The notes under the pieces: model-generated | Database searches by the model: none | Told to the model about the DNA's origin: nothing | Seen by the model: the letters and a program-made list of their open reading frames with translations, nothing else | Translations under genes and position numbers: made by a program | Assembly: GCA_964388965.1 (NCBI GenBank) | Contig: CAYMCP010000001.1 | Coordinates: 25,742-89,741 of the forward strand | Direction of reading: 5' to 3' | Source: Albibeggiatoa sp964388965 | GTDB lineage: Bacteria; Pseudomonadota; Gammaproteobacteria; Beggiatoales; Beggiatoaceae | Length of the DNA: 64,000 bases | Shown here: positions 28,582-38,484 of the stretch, one piece after another | Position numbering within the stretch: the first letter of the stretch is position 1 | Layout: each line of letters starts with the position of its first letter

Positions 28582-30600
28582 GTGAATTTACAAGCGTTGA
28601 TTGTCGGCTTCGTTTTGTACTTCGGTCCACATTTTACATTGTCGGCACAAGATAAAGTTGTTTTAAATGAGTTAATTGGAATGTCATTGGTTGAACTGCT
28701 ACAAATTGAAGTGGACGTAGCTTCCAAAAGTAGTGAAACCATTTTTGATGCACCCTCATCGATCACAGTCTATACCCGCCAAGAGTTGTTAAATATGGGG
28801 ATTACCTCAGTCGAAGAAGCATTAAATTATATTCCCGGTTTTATTGGTACACGCGAACTGATATTTGGTTCTGGTTACATGGTGTCAGCACGGGGCATGA
28901 CAACGCCTCAAGCTTCGTACAATGTGCTGTTTATGATTGATGGGCAACGTTTAAATAATGATGTGAGTGGTGGCGCATTAACCCATAATTTTTATATTCC
29001 GATTGCCAATGTCAAACAAATTGAGGTCATTCGTGGACCCGGTTCAGCCTTATACGGTACCAGTGCTTTTTCTGGTGTGGTCAATATCGTCACCGCTACC
29101 AATGTGAATGATATGTTTATCAGTGCTGGCAGCATGGCGAGCCGTGAGGCGTATACTAATTTTTCTAAATCGTTTGAAAAGGGACATTTTGCTGGTTTTG
29201 CGCGTTATTTTGAAGATAATGGACAATCTATTTATCAAAATTTAATTAATCAGGATGTTATGACTAACGATCCATTATCGGGTAATGATATTTATTTATC
29301 TACAAAATATGATAAATTTTCGCTGCAATTTCGCCATTCGCAACGTGACCGTGATGAATTTGCTATTACAACTGAGCTTCTCGCCGGTATTAATAAAAAT
29401 TTTACGGAACACCAATCTTTAAAACTCGGTTATCAGCTATTTGAAACAGATAATTTTAAATTAGATATGGATTTGAATTATATACAAATGCGGACTAAGA
29501 GTTTTGTTTTAAACAGCTCGCTAGCGAATTTACCTGATAACGCTACTGTAAATAACTTAATTGAAGGGCTTAATTCCAAAGAAAGTGAATTTTCTCTTAA
29601 TATCGAAGCGCATTATCTTTTTAATGATCAACACAAATTGGTCGCAGGTTTGCAATATCGCCATCCTAGAATAAATTTTAATTATAACTCTTATAATTAC
29701 AATCCACGGGCTACGGATTATTTACCTTATACTGGTGTATTGCACGATATGCAGCCATTACTTGTTCCCGGATTTAATCGGGATATTTTTGGGGCTTATG
29801 TGCAGGATAAATATGAATTTAATGAGCAATGGGCAATGACACTGGGTTTACGTTATGACCGTTTTTCTGATTTTGGCGGTACAGTCACGCCTCGCGCAGC
29901 TTTAACTTATGCACCATTGGAAAAAACTAAATTTAAATGGATGTATGGTGAGGCATTTCGTGCGCCGGCAGTCCGTCAAGGTTATATTTCACTGGGTAAT
30001 CTTGCTAATCCAGACTTGAAATCGGAAACAATTAAAACGATGGAATTGGCGTGGCTGCAAAAATTTGACCGGGCGCAAACCACATTAACTTATTTCTACA
30101 GTCGGGCAAAAAATAAAATTGATACGGTACTCACTTCATCTAATGATTTGAGTTTTACCCGTCAATTTCAGAATATACCGGATAATTTAACATCGGCCGG
30201 TTGGGAGTTTGAATTATCCAGTCAGCTTACGGATAACTTATCTTTGCGTACTGCCTACACTTATATGAGTAACATGCGAGAAAGTCCGCAACATTTTCCC
30301 AAACAAACTTTTTCTACGGTATTGAATTATCAAGTAAATAAATGGAATTTTAATGTAAACGGTTATTATCACGATGAAACCGAGCAACAGTTTCTTGGTC
30401 AAAGTGTAAATGTGTTAGATGATTATTGGTTATTTAATACTGCGGTACGTTACGCACTGACACAAGATTTAACCGTTGTAGCTCGGATACATAATTTATT
30501 AGATGAGGCATTTTATAACTCAACGAAATATCTTATTGCAGAGGATGGCGTGTTAAATCGTGGGCGTACTTACTCTTTAGGTATTGAATGGCGGTTTTAA
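28582..30600 (+). CDS. TonB-dependent outer-membrane receptor
   Basis: The GTG at 28582 is chosen because a GGGGAG ribosome site lies seven bases before it and the product then begins with a signal peptide (hydrophobic run ending near TLSAQ). That gives 672 residues. A TTG at 28534 would add 16 residues ahead of it. The plug domain follows (APSSITVYTRQELLNMGITSVEEAL, a VSARGM segment, LFMIDGQRLNN, IEVIRGPGSALYGTSAFSGVVNIVT). The rest is a 22-strand barrel with GAYVQDKYEF, LGLRYDRFSDFGG and FRAPAVRQGY, ending in the aromatic RGRTYSLGIEWRF. It takes up a scarce ligand such as a siderophore, haem or cobalamin. The ligand cannot be named from sequence. No cobalamin riboswitch was recognised in the short upstream gap. 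Confidence 0.9.
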   Translation: MNLQALIVGFVLYFGPHFTLSAQDKVVLNELIGMSLVELLQIEVDVASKSSETIFDAPSSITVYTRQELLNMGITSVEEALNYIPGFIGTRELIFGSGYMVSARGMTTPQASYNVLFMIDGQRLNNDVSGGALTHNFYIPIANVKQIEVIRGPGSALYGTSAFSGVVNIVTATNVNDMFISAGSMASREAYTNFSKSFEKGHFAGFARYFEDNGQSIYQNLINQDVMTNDPLSGNDIYLSTKYDKFSLQFRHSQRDRDEFAITTELLAGINKNFTEHQSLKLGYQLFETDNFKLDMDLNYIQMRTKSFVLNSSLANLPDNATVNNLIEGLNSKESEFSLNIEAHYLFNDQHKLVAGLQYRHPRINFNYNSYNYNPRATDYLPYTGVLHDMQPLLVPGFNRDIFGAYVQDKYEFNEQWAMTLGLRYDRFSDFGGTVTPRAALTYAPLEKTKFKWMYGEAFRAPAVRQGYISLGNLANPDLKSETIKTMELAWLQKFDRAQTTLTYFYSRAKNKIDTVLTSSNDLSFTRQFQNIPDNLTSAGWEFELSSQLTDNLSLRTAYTYMSNMRESPQHFPKQTFSTVLNYQVNKWNFNVNGYYHDETEQQFLGQSVNVLDDYWLFNTAVRYALTQDLTVVARIHNLLDEAFYNSTKYLIAEDGVLNRGRTYSLGIEWRF

Positions 30601-30604
30601 CTCA

Positions 30605-30770
30605 AGTAGGATAAAAAGGAGTAGTGCGTCGTCACAAGGAAAAATCTCGTTCTACGCGCCGCGTAGAATGAGCCACTGACGCACCAGCGTCATGTAAAAA
30701 GAATTTTCCCTATTAGCACAAAAATATAACGCTTTGAATAGCCTAAAATTTTTATTTGAACTGCGTCACT
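30605..30770. repeat. Composite repeat with MITE-like end overlapping the hemC stop
   Basis: The segment holds a TTCTACGC/GCGTAGAA hairpin (30650-30668), a TGACGC/GCGTCA hairpin around ACCA (30677-30692) and, reading on the minus strand from 30770, GAGTGACGCAGTTCAAATAA followed by sequence also present at 56431-56490. The block at 30624-30645 is the reverse complement of 35086-35107. The hemC stop codon (30766-30768) lies inside the repeat end. Confidence 0.75.
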
Positions 30771-31695
30771 CTAAATGCGCTAAAGCTTGTAAAATTTTAT
30801 CTGCGCCCTGTTTAAGCAAATCTTCCGCAACCGTTAAACCTAATTGCGTTGCATTTGTTACTAAACCTTCAGCTTGACTGCGCAAAATAGTTTGTCCCCT
30901 TTCATCTGCAACCAATGCACGCAACATTAATTTATCTTGATAAATCTGCGCAAAACCTGCAATCGGTACTTGACAGCCACCTGCTAATCGATTGTTTACA
31001 GCGCGTTCTGCTAATACACATTGTTGCGTTGCAAAATGATTTAATGGTGCGATAAGTTGATGTGTATCGCTATCGTTTTTACGGCATTCAATCCCAATTG
31101 CACCTTGACCAATTGCGGGCAAAATCACTTCGATCGGAATCCGTGCCGTAATGCGATCAGCTTTATTTAAACGTTTCAAACCCGCCGCCGCCAAAATAAT
31201 CGCTGCATATTCATTATTATCTAATTTATTCAACCGCGTACCAACATTACCGCGTAAAGTGTGAATGTCTAAATCAGGACGAACTGCAAGCAATTGCGAT
31301 TGACGACGTAAACTAGACGTACCCACAATGGCACCTTGTGGCAAAGCATCAATACTGTCATATCGATTCGATATAAACGCATCTTGTGGGTCTTCACGCT
31401 GCATAATAATCGGTAAATGCAAATTTTGCGGAAATTCAACGGGTACATCTTTCATCGAATGCACCGCAATATCCGCCTCACCTTCAAGCAAACCTTGTTC
31501 TAACTCCTTGACAAATAAACCTTTTCCACCAATTTTAGCCAAAGGTGCATCTAAAATTTTATCACCTTTAGTTGTCATTTCAACAATATCAACTTGTAAA
31601 TTTTGATGTAGATTCAATAAGGTATCTCGAACGTGGTAAGCCTGCCATAATGCGAGGGGACTTTTACGAGTTGCGATGCGAATTTTTGTCATCAT
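30766..31695 (-). CDS. hemC: Hydroxymethylbilane synthase (porphobilinogen deaminase)
   Basis: The 309-residue cytoplasmic enzyme joins four porphobilinogens into hydroxymethylbilane in tetrapyrrole synthesis. Visible family segments are [13 protein letters not shown] at the start, [53 protein letters not shown] and the [11 protein letters not shown] loop whose Cys anchors the dipyrromethane cofactor. Length is typical. The stop codon is supplied by a repeat end (GAGTGACGCAG). Either of two adjacent ATGs (31695, 31692) can be the start. The gene hemD, often next to hemC, is not adjacent. Confidence 0.97.
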   Translation of the reverse strand: MMTKIRIATRKSPLALWQAYHVRDTLLNLHQNLQVDIVEMTTKGDKILDAPLAKIGGKGLFVKELEQGLLEGEADIAVHSMKDVPVEFPQNLHLPIIMQREDPQDAFISNRYDSIDALPQGAIVGTSSLRRQSQLLAVRPDLDIHTLRGNVGTRLNKLDNNEYAAIILAAAGLKRLNKADRITARIPIEVILPAIGQGAIGIECRKNDSDTHQLIAPLNHFATQQCVLAERAVNNRLAGGCQVPIAGFAQIYQDKLMLRALVADERGQTILRSQAEGLVTNATQLGLTVAEDLLKQGADKILQALAHLE

Positions 31696-31776
31696 AATGT
31701 TTTTTTAGTCAAAGACGAATGAAACGAAGTATTTAACCATATCTAAAGTTGAAAGTGGAATCAGATTTAACCTTTA

Positions 31777-32307
31777 TTACCACGCCATGAATGGCATCAT
31801 AGACATAGGACGCATTGCGCGGGAAATATTTTGACTCAAAACCATCATATCTACTTGCATCCTATGCGTGTTATCTGTCATTAGCACAACCGATTGATTC
31901 ATTTGATCTACGGATTGTTCCAATTTCCCCATATGCGTCAACATTTCTGGCATGACATCTAACTTAGTAGATAGTGTGTGCATGGTAGTATTCATTTCGC
32001 CGATGTGTTGAGTTAATACTGTTATATTGCGCGACATCAATTCAACATTTTTTGCCATGATTTCCATATTTTGAGCCATTCTAGGGTCCATACTCGTTGC
32101 CATTTGCGTCATATCGCTGGTTAGACTGTAAATGAGGAAAAAACCGTATGTGGCGAGTAGCGTAAAAGCGAACATTGCAGGATAAACGACAATTTCCCAA
32201 CGTCTCGCACTTTGCCGAAAACTGTAGACAAATTCCTCCATTTTTCCAGAATCAATTGCTGCTCCGCACTCCATTCTGGTCGGTTGCGAAATATCTAAAT
32301 TTGACAT
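31777..32307 (-). CDS. Met-rich coiled-coil membrane protein, unknown function
   Basis: The 176-residue protein has a short soluble N terminus, one membrane segment (about 38-60) and a long coiled-coil tail (about 65-160). The tail has regularly spaced methionines in patterns such as MAQNMEIMAKNVELM, with MTQMATSMD before it, and ends in MRPMSMMPFMAW. An AGAAGGA ribosome site precedes the ATG. It lies 81 bases upstream of hemC on the same strand, so it may share its transcript. Cysteines are nearly absent. The shape is like small periplasm-facing or cytoplasmic scaffold proteins of unknown role. No family was recognised. The methionine periodicity could reflect helix packing or soft-metal contact, but neither is shown. 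Confidence 0.65.
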   Translation of the reverse strand: MSNLDISQPTRMECGAAIDSGKMEEFVYSFRQSARRWEIVVYPAMFAFTLLATYGFFLIYSLTSDMTQMATSMDPRMAQNMEIMAKNVELMSRNITVLTQHIGEMNTTMHTLSTKLDVMPEMLTHMGKLEQSVDQMNQSVVLMTDNTHRMQVDMMVLSQNISRAMRPMSMMPFMAW

Positions 32308-32690
32308 AGTGTTATCCTTCTGGTGATGACTATACGGTTGACATTATTATTTTTATAATTCAGCACAATTATGCTATATAAGTATTTACTAAAATAGTAG
32401 ATTTTATCTATGCTAAATGGAAAAATTTAATCTTAAAATGATAATTCATGGTGACTAGCGGAGTCATGCTGATTATGCAGGAGTGACGCAGTTGAAGTTT
32501 CCCGTTCATTATGTCATGTAGGAATGCACTCCAAACGCGCCGCGTCACGAGATGAAAAAGAATTTTAATTTGCATCAAACCTGAATGCAGAAAAAACCCG
32601 ATAAAAATTCAATGGTCGGTTTACACTGTACTATCGTGTATTTTAATCTAAACTAGTAAGTAACTTAATTTGAGCTTGGGAGTTTGTTTT
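32308..32690. other. Intergenic region with a MITE-like end
   Basis: This 383-base divergent gap holds AGGAGTGACGCAGTT at 32479-32493, one end of the MITE-like family, and a degraded GC-rich palindrome near 32534-32548 (ACGCGCCGCGT core). The rest is AT-rich and should contain promoters for both flanking genes. No gene is seen. Confidence 0.5.
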
Positions 32691-35084
32691 ATGAAAAAAT
32701 GGCTATTTTGGTTATTACTACTCAGTATGCCTACATCTGCTGAAATTATTACGGATGGCAGCTTAGGTACAAAACTGCGTTTATCTGGTGGAGAGTATGC
32801 CATTACGCAAGATTTAGGTACGGTTCAAGGTGCGAATTTATTCCATAGTTTTGAGCAATTCTCGCTTGCAAGGGATGAATCAGCTACTTTTTTTGGCAAT
32901 GCGACTATTGAAAATATTTTTAATCGGGTCACAGGAGGAGAGGTTTCCACAATCGACGGGCTGATCCGCAGCGACATACCCAATGCAAACATATACTTGA
33001 TGAATCCCGCAGGTGTCGTATTTAACAATAAAGCCAGTTTAGACATTCAAGGCTCTTTTTACGCGACTACAGCCGATGTTATTCGTTTTAGTGATGAAAA
33101 TGATTTTTATGCAGATTTGCAACAAAATAGTGTGTTATCTGCTGCCAAACCGAGTGCATTTGGTTTTTTAGATGCAAAATCGGGAGAAATTGATGTACTA
33201 GGCGCAAAACTCAGTTTACCTGCCAATCAAACTTTAAATTTCACCAGCCATCATTTTACTATGCAATCTGGTACGTTAGAAACGGCAAACGGTAATATTC
33301 ATCTTACCAGTGTGGCATCAGCGGGCGAAGTCAGTCTACAAACTCATAGCGCACCCACTACAACTTTAGGTTATATGCAACTTAGTGATAATACATCTAT
33401 TACGACGGAAGCAAAAACAACTGATGTAGAATCAAAAAGAGGTGAAATTACGATTAAAGCGGGTTTATTTGAATTAACTGATTCAAGTCTGGCATCTTCT
33501 GCGAAAACATATAGCACAGGTGGTAATATTACTATTCAAGCACAAGATTTTATTGCTAAAAATGCAAGTATTACTTCGCTTAATAGGCATAATACAACGG
33601 GGGGTAATATTGATATTACGGCGGAAAATCAAATATTACTGGCAGCCTCCGAGAAGGAAACAGCTACAAATAAAACACTCATTTCCACGTCCAATTTAGA
33701 CACAGCGATAACACCAACGGAGATCGTCCACGCAGGCGATAGTGGTAATATCAATCTTTCAGCGCGTGATATTCAGATTTTAGATGGTTCAACGATTCAA
33801 TCTACTGCTTTTGGTTCTGGTCGTGGTGGAAAGATTAATTTATCAGCATCAAATGATATTGTGATGCGCAGTGCTACGGATTCGCCCAGTAAAATAAGCT
33901 CATCATCAGGGCAAACAACCTTATCCGATCAATCAGTCGGTGATGGGGGAGATATTTTGATAACGGCTAAAAATTTAACGATGAATAATGGTGCAAATAT
34001 TACTGCAAATGCCAATGCGTTAGGCAAAGGTGGAAACATGAATATTCATCTTAACGAAAAGCTGACACTTGAACAGGAAAGCACCAGCGGAATTGGGAAT
34101 TTTATGAGTGCTGCAACAACATCAAAACATCAGGATGCAGGTGCTGGCGGTCGGATTGTGATTCAAGCCAATGAATTATTTTTTACAAATGGCAGCTTTT
34201 TAACTACAAATACCGCAGGTTCTGGCAATGCAGGTGATATTAATGTCAACATTGCGCGCAATGCAATCATTAAAGGTGCGAGTGCACGTACAGACTCTGG
34301 TATTTTATCGGCGGCGAGTTCGTCTAGTCGTGGTGGCAACGCGGGTAATATCGCACTTACGGTAGGTAATCAATTGTATTTAGATGAATTAGCGATTATT
34401 GATGCCTCTAATTTTAATACAGGCTTAGGTGGTAATGTGAATATTGTTGCAGGCGATATTGTCATGCGTAATCAAGCTTATATTGGTGCAGCGAGTGCGA
34501 GTAGTGGTAATACGGGAGATATTCAAATTCAGATTACCCAAGATAATTTAGAAATGTACGATACGAGTTACATTACAACAGAAGCAACATTTGCCGATGG
34601 TGGAAATATTTATTTATCTATGCCTAATTACGTTTATATTGGTGGAAATAGTGAAATAACGACTAGCATTAAAAGTGGTGTTGGTGGCGGTGGAAATATT
34701 GATTTAAAGGCTGAATTCACAGTTTTAGATAATGGAAAAATTCTCGCGCAGGCTTACGGCGGACCGGGTGGTAATATTGATATTGTTACAACGAGTATTT
34801 ACAACTTAACCGAGCAACCAATCGAACAAGTTATCAGTGCATCATCTCAGTTGGGCGTGGACGGTATTGTTACCGTGCGCTCACCAGATAGTGATACCGA
34901 TGAAGGTGTTTTAGTGTTATCTGGTAATTTTTTGCAAGCAGAAAAATTATTGCGCAATTTATGCGATAGACAGCGTAACAAAGGAAATAGTTTTGTCATA
35001 ACTGGACAAGAAAGTTATGCTAATTTACTCGATGATTGGCTACCTAGTAATACAACTCAATTAGTTTTGCAGCGTTGTGAGTAA
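32691..35084 (+). CDS. Filamentous-haemagglutinin-type exoprotein (two-partner secretion)
   Basis: From ATG 32691 (GGGAG site upstream) the protein has 797 residues. It begins with a signal peptide (KKWLFWLLLLSMPTSA), then a haemagglutinin activity/TPS domain (about 18-150) with LFHSFEQFSL, NIFNRVTGGEVSTIDGLI and NIYLMNPAGVVFN, the signature recognised by a TpsB/FhaC-type outer-membrane transporter. The rest is a beta-helix of repeated GGNI-type turns. Near the C terminus is LCDRQRNKGNSFVITGQ, a tail well known from cyanobacterial and Beggiatoa-like exoproteins. It should be secreted to the surface, perhaps for adhesion or sheath/biofilm formation. No tpsB partner lies next to it. The first codon at 32670 (TTG) is not preferred. 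Confidence 0.88.
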   Translation: MKKWLFWLLLLSMPTSAEIITDGSLGTKLRLSGGEYAITQDLGTVQGANLFHSFEQFSLARDESATFFGNATIENIFNRVTGGEVSTIDGLIRSDIPNANIYLMNPAGVVFNNKASLDIQGSFYATTADVIRFSDENDFYADLQQNSVLSAAKPSAFGFLDAKSGEIDVLGAKLSLPANQTLNFTSHHFTMQSGTLETANGNIHLTSVASAGEVSLQTHSAPTTTLGYMQLSDNTSITTEAKTTDVESKRGEITIKAGLFELTDSSLASSAKTYSTGGNITIQAQDFIAKNASITSLNRHNTTGGNIDITAENQILLAASEKETATNKTLISTSNLDTAITPTEIVHAGDSGNINLSARDIQILDGSTIQSTAFGSGRGGKINLSASNDIVMRSATDSPSKISSSSGQTTLSDQSVGDGGDILITAKNLTMNNGANITANANALGKGGNMNIHLNEKLTLEQESTSGIGNFMSAATTSKHQDAGAGGRIVIQANELFFTNGSFLTTNTAGSGNAGDINVNIARNAIIKGASARTDSGILSAASSSSRGGNAGNIALTVGNQLYLDELAIIDASNFNTGLGGNVNIVAGDIVMRNQAYIGAASASSGNTGDIQIQITQDNLEMYDTSYITTEATFADGGNIYLSMPNYVYIGGNSEITTSIKSGVGGGGNIDLKAEFTVLDNGKILAQAYGGPGGNIDIVTTSIYNLTEQPIEQVISASSQLGVDGIVTVRSPDSDTDEGVLVLSGNFLQAEKLLRNLCDRQRNKGNSFVITGQESYANLLDDWLPSNTTQLVLQRCE

Positions 35085-35484
35085 AATTTTTCCTTGTGAC
35101 GATGCACCGCGTCGTCACCCGACTGGACGCACTCGCGTCCCACAACGATATATCTACCCTCATACCTTACTTTTGCCTTGATTCGTGGCAAATTCTCTCC
35201 AAGCCAAATCACTTAAAACCGTGTCATATCACACATATCAAGTCCTTTTAAAAACATAACAGCTTGAATCATAAAATAAAAATACTTGGCATATTGACTG
35301 CTCTGTATCGCATACGAATGTTGCCTTGTAATCCAATGTAGGTTTTGCCTCAAACTCGCATTGGATTTATTTTTATTTGTTAGTCCTCTGAAAAAATAGT
35401 GCGCATTACAAAATAAGTTTTGCCCTCGTATTACGACAATTTGCAAGACTGCCTATTTTTATGTGGAGAAAATACGGAGAAAAA
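35085..35484. repeat. Intergenic region with hairpin repeats
   Basis: Two hairpins of the GACGC family lie right after the exoprotein gene: 35097-35117 (arms differ by one U-G type position) and 35125-35140 (GGACGC/GCGTCC around ACTC). At 35178-35198 is a TTGATTCGTGGC block also present at 58995-59015. The remainder is AT-rich with no convincing gene; a 77-residue minus-strand frame there has no family features. Confidence 0.7.
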
Positions 35485-37500
35485 ATGAAAATAATCTACC
35501 CGCCATTAATGTTTATTACTCCATTTGTTTTTGCTCAGGACGTATATTTACCTGAAATTTCAGTTAAAGATAGCCTACTTACCCCTAATCAAACCGAACA
35601 AATTATTGAACAAAAAACGCAATTTGCTGTGGATGGTGGTGATTTTTTGCGTAATACAACTGGCGTATCGGGTACACGCATGGGAGGTCATGGTATTGAT
35701 CCAATAATTCGCGGACAAAATCAAAACCGTTTGAATATTATTTTAGATGATGCCTATACGTTCGGAGGCTGCCCGAATCGCATGGACCCACCAACTGGTT
35801 ACGCAAATACAGATAATTATGACAAAATTACTATAATCAAAGGCGTACAATCAATTTTAGATGGACATGGTGGGAGTGGTGGTACGGTAAAATTTGAACG
35901 CCAAACGCCACAATTTACCAATAAAAATAATCGGATAAAAGCTAATCTTGGTTATCAAGGCAACAGCAATACACAATCTTTTGGACTCGATGCCGCAACA
36001 GGTTCGCAACAAGCTTATATACGTGGCATGGTTAATTATACAGATGCTGATAATTATGAAGATGGTGCAGGACATGAAGTGCGTTCTGCTTTTAATGCGC
36101 AATCGGCTTATCTTGGCGCGGGCTACACACCCAATCAGCAAACCAAGTTAGAACTAAGTGCTGAGGCAATCCGTGAGAATGATGTATTATTTGCTGGCGC
36201 GGGTATGGACGCACCTAAAAGTGATAACGATATTTTTCGTTTATCGTTACAACAACAAGCCGTTAAAGCTAATGCTTACTATTCTGATATTAAGCATGTA
36301 ATGGATAATTTTTCCTTACGTTCACTAACAGCACCCATGAAAATGCGTACGCCAACGACTTCAAAAACATACGGTGGACGTTTAAGTTATGATCTTGCAA
36401 TCGATCAAGCGTTGATGACAATTGGTGTAGATTATCAACAAAATCAACGTGATGCAACTCAGTACGTTGGAATGCCTACAGTTATTACACCTACGATTGA
36501 ACAATCTTTCATGTGGGCGGATACTTCATTACAACAACTCGGTTTATTTGCCGAATATATGTTGCCAATCGCTGATATGGACACATTAACGCTAGGTTTA
36601 CGTTATGATCGTATGACAGCTAATGCTGACAAAGCCAATCAAGCGGCACAAGGTGGGGTAACGCCTAATAATTTATTCCAAAAATATTACGGTTATACCG
36701 CTGACGAGCAAAATGAAAATAATATCAGTGCATTAATGCGTTATGAAAAAGGTTTTGAATTTGGCACCGTATTTTTTGGTTTAAGTCGCACGGTACGCAC
36801 TGCTGATGCGACAGAGCGTTTTATGGCTGCTAATGCTGCTAGCGGTGCGATGCGTTGGATTGGCGATCCGCAAATTAAACCAGAAAAACATCATCAATTA
36901 GATTTAGGTTTTACTTTGCAAAATAATCAATATCAATTAGCAAATAGTGTTTTCTACAATCGTGTCAGTGATTTTATTTTACGTGATAAGGCGTTGGGAC
37001 AAATGGGTATTTTACAACAGGATGCAGCAACAATTTATCGTAATGTAGACGCTCGGTTGTATGGCGTAGAATTTGACGTAAAATCTAAGCTAAATCAATT
37101 TATTACTCAATCCGTTGGTCTCGCTTATACTCATGCCGATAATACAACTGATGACAGAGCATTAGCACGTATTCCGCCATTAGAAATGACATTAGGGATA
37201 GATTATCAACGTGCGCAATGGGCAGCAGGTAGTTTGCTACGTTTGGCGGCACAGCAAAATCGAATTGATTTACAAAGTGGTTTAGACGCGGGTGAAACTT
37301 CAGGTTTTGCGATATTAGATTTACATGCACATTATCGAGCAACTCAAGCAGTAGAATTGCAATTAGGTTTAAATAATGTGTTTGACAAAACTTATGCGTA
37401 CCACGTCAATCGTGCCAATGCCGATCCATTCAACCCAGAAGCTGTAAAAGTAAACGAGCCCGGTCGCAGTGCATGGTTGAAATTGAAAATAGCATTTTAA
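35485..37500 (+). CDS. oprC: TonB-dependent copper receptor, OprC/NosA type
   Basis: ATG 35485 is preferred because GGAG precedes it by six bases; an ATG at 35461 would add eight residues before the signal peptide. The 671-residue product has a signal peptide ending at FVFAQ, a plug domain and a beta-barrel ending in SAWLKLKIAF. The copper-site motifs described for Pseudomonas OprC are both visible: C-x3-M (Cys96, Met100 in GGCPNRMDPP) and H-x-M (His271, Met273 in KHVMDNF). The neighbouring MKMRTP segment is also typical of this family. It should import copper across the outer membrane, using TonB energy, and may serve copper enzymes such as oxidases. An upstream copper or Fur-type operator was not recognised. 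Function is strongly supported by motifs. Confidence 0.92.
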   Translation: MKIIYPPLMFITPFVFAQDVYLPEISVKDSLLTPNQTEQIIEQKTQFAVDGGDFLRNTTGVSGTRMGGHGIDPIIRGQNQNRLNIILDDAYTFGGCPNRMDPPTGYANTDNYDKITIIKGVQSILDGHGGSGGTVKFERQTPQFTNKNNRIKANLGYQGNSNTQSFGLDAATGSQQAYIRGMVNYTDADNYEDGAGHEVRSAFNAQSAYLGAGYTPNQQTKLELSAEAIRENDVLFAGAGMDAPKSDNDIFRLSLQQQAVKANAYYSDIKHVMDNFSLRSLTAPMKMRTPTTSKTYGGRLSYDLAIDQALMTIGVDYQQNQRDATQYVGMPTVITPTIEQSFMWADTSLQQLGLFAEYMLPIADMDTLTLGLRYDRMTANADKANQAAQGGVTPNNLFQKYYGYTADEQNENNISALMRYEKGFEFGTVFFGLSRTVRTADATERFMAANAASGAMRWIGDPQIKPEKHHQLDLGFTLQNNQYQLANSVFYNRVSDFILRDKALGQMGILQQDAATIYRNVDARLYGVEFDVKSKLNQFITQSVGLAYTHADNTTDDRALARIPPLEMTLGIDYQRAQWAAGSLLRLAAQQNRIDLQSGLDAGETSGFAILDLHAHYRATQAVELQLGLNNVFDKTYAYHVNRANADPFNPEAVKVNEPGRSAWLKLKIAF

Positions 37501-37539
37501 TCTTATAAGAAATTATTTTCATCTAAAAATTTAGAATAA

Positions 37540-38484
37540 TTATATTAATTTTTTCTTTGCATAAATTGTAATTGTGCCATGCTTACCACATAATGTTTCA
37601 AATAAATAGGCTAACACACCGACCGGTAGCCAAATGACACTTGTGATAAGCTGGATTGCTAACGCTGATTTCGACACGCTGCGCAATGCGACACCTCCTT
37701 GCAAAAAACGATAAAAACCATTCATATCATCTGGTGTAAACCAATTAGCGAGACTTTGTAACCAACCATACAAATTTTGCATTATATCTCCCGCCTCAAT
37801 TGCCTCAATTTCATAACCTTCTGCTTCCAGCAATATTTGTAAGCTTTTTGGCGTAAAATGATACAAATGGCGCGGTGCATCCAAATGAAACCAAGTTGTT
37901 AAATTAAACTGCGCTTGATAACTCGCTACATTTGGCACACTAATGCAAATGCGCTGATTATCAGCCAACATCTGCGTCGCTCGACGTAGAGAAGCAACCG
38001 GATCAGATAAATGTTCAAAAACATGCCAATAAATCACTAAATCAAATTTTTGCATAGAAAACTGATATTCTGTTACGACATCAGGATTACTTAAAATCCA
38101 CTCAGCCGCCTCAGTAGACTCCAAACAATACACGATACAACCTAGTTTTTTTAGCTCTTTTAATAGATAAGCACGTCCACAACCAACCTCTAAAATACTT
38201 TTAGGTTCAAAGCGTTGGTAAAGCAATGACGCATTATGTTGATGATTAAATTTAAAAATTCGCTCAATAAGTGGACTAAATTTACCTTGTTTAGAATTAT
38301 AATAAGTTTGTCCATAATAATCTTGCTGCATATTGCCTGTAGTAATATAACAACCACAATAAGGACAATACAACAAATAAAATACTTGTTTACTAATATA
38401 ATCCACAGTTTGTTTTTTAGAATCAAGTAGTTGTCCATGATTGCAAATAGGGCAAATTTCATTAATATTTAACATTATTATCAT
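37540..38484 (-). CDS. SAM-dependent methyltransferase with N-terminal zinc ribbon
   Basis: The 314-residue protein starts with a probable zinc ribbon (ICPICNHG and, about 25 residues later, CPYCGC), then a class I methyltransferase core with motif I ILEVGCGRAYLLKEL, FDLVIYWHVFEHL and ICISVPNV. A hydrophobic stretch near residues 270-300 (LITSVIWLPVGVLAYLFE) may attach it to the membrane. This layout is common in polysaccharide and glycan gene clusters, where such enzymes methylate sugars, but the substrate is unknown. The gene is alone on its strand between the copper receptor and the CheB-CheR gene. Confidence 0.8.
   Translation of the reverse strand: MIIMLNINEICPICNHGQLLDSKKQTVDYISKQVFYLLYCPYCGCYITTGNMQQDYYGQTYYNSKQGKFSPLIERIFKFNHQHNASLLYQRFEPKSILEVGCGRAYLLKELKKLGCIVYCLESTEAAEWILSNPDVVTEYQFSMQKFDLVIYWHVFEHLSDPVASLRRATQMLADNQRICISVPNVASYQAQFNLTTWFHLDAPRHLYHFTPKSLQILLEAEGYEIEAIEAGDIMQNLYGWLQSLANWFTPDDMNGFYRFLQGGVALRSVSKSALAIQLITSVIWLPVGVLAYLFETLCGKHGTITIYAKKKLI

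Noticed and set aside
32338..32359. TTGACA followed by TATAAT as a promoter
   Set aside because: The spacer is only 10 bases, far too short for sigma70.
35213..35446. 77-residue minus-strand frame in the gap before the copper receptor
   Set aside because: No ribosome site, no recognisable motif, and the region consists of repeats and AT-rich spacer.
38189..38462. 90-residue minus-strand frame inside the methyltransferase gene
   Set aside because: It is an out-of-frame reading of the methyltransferase, made of low-complexity Ile, Leu and Asn.
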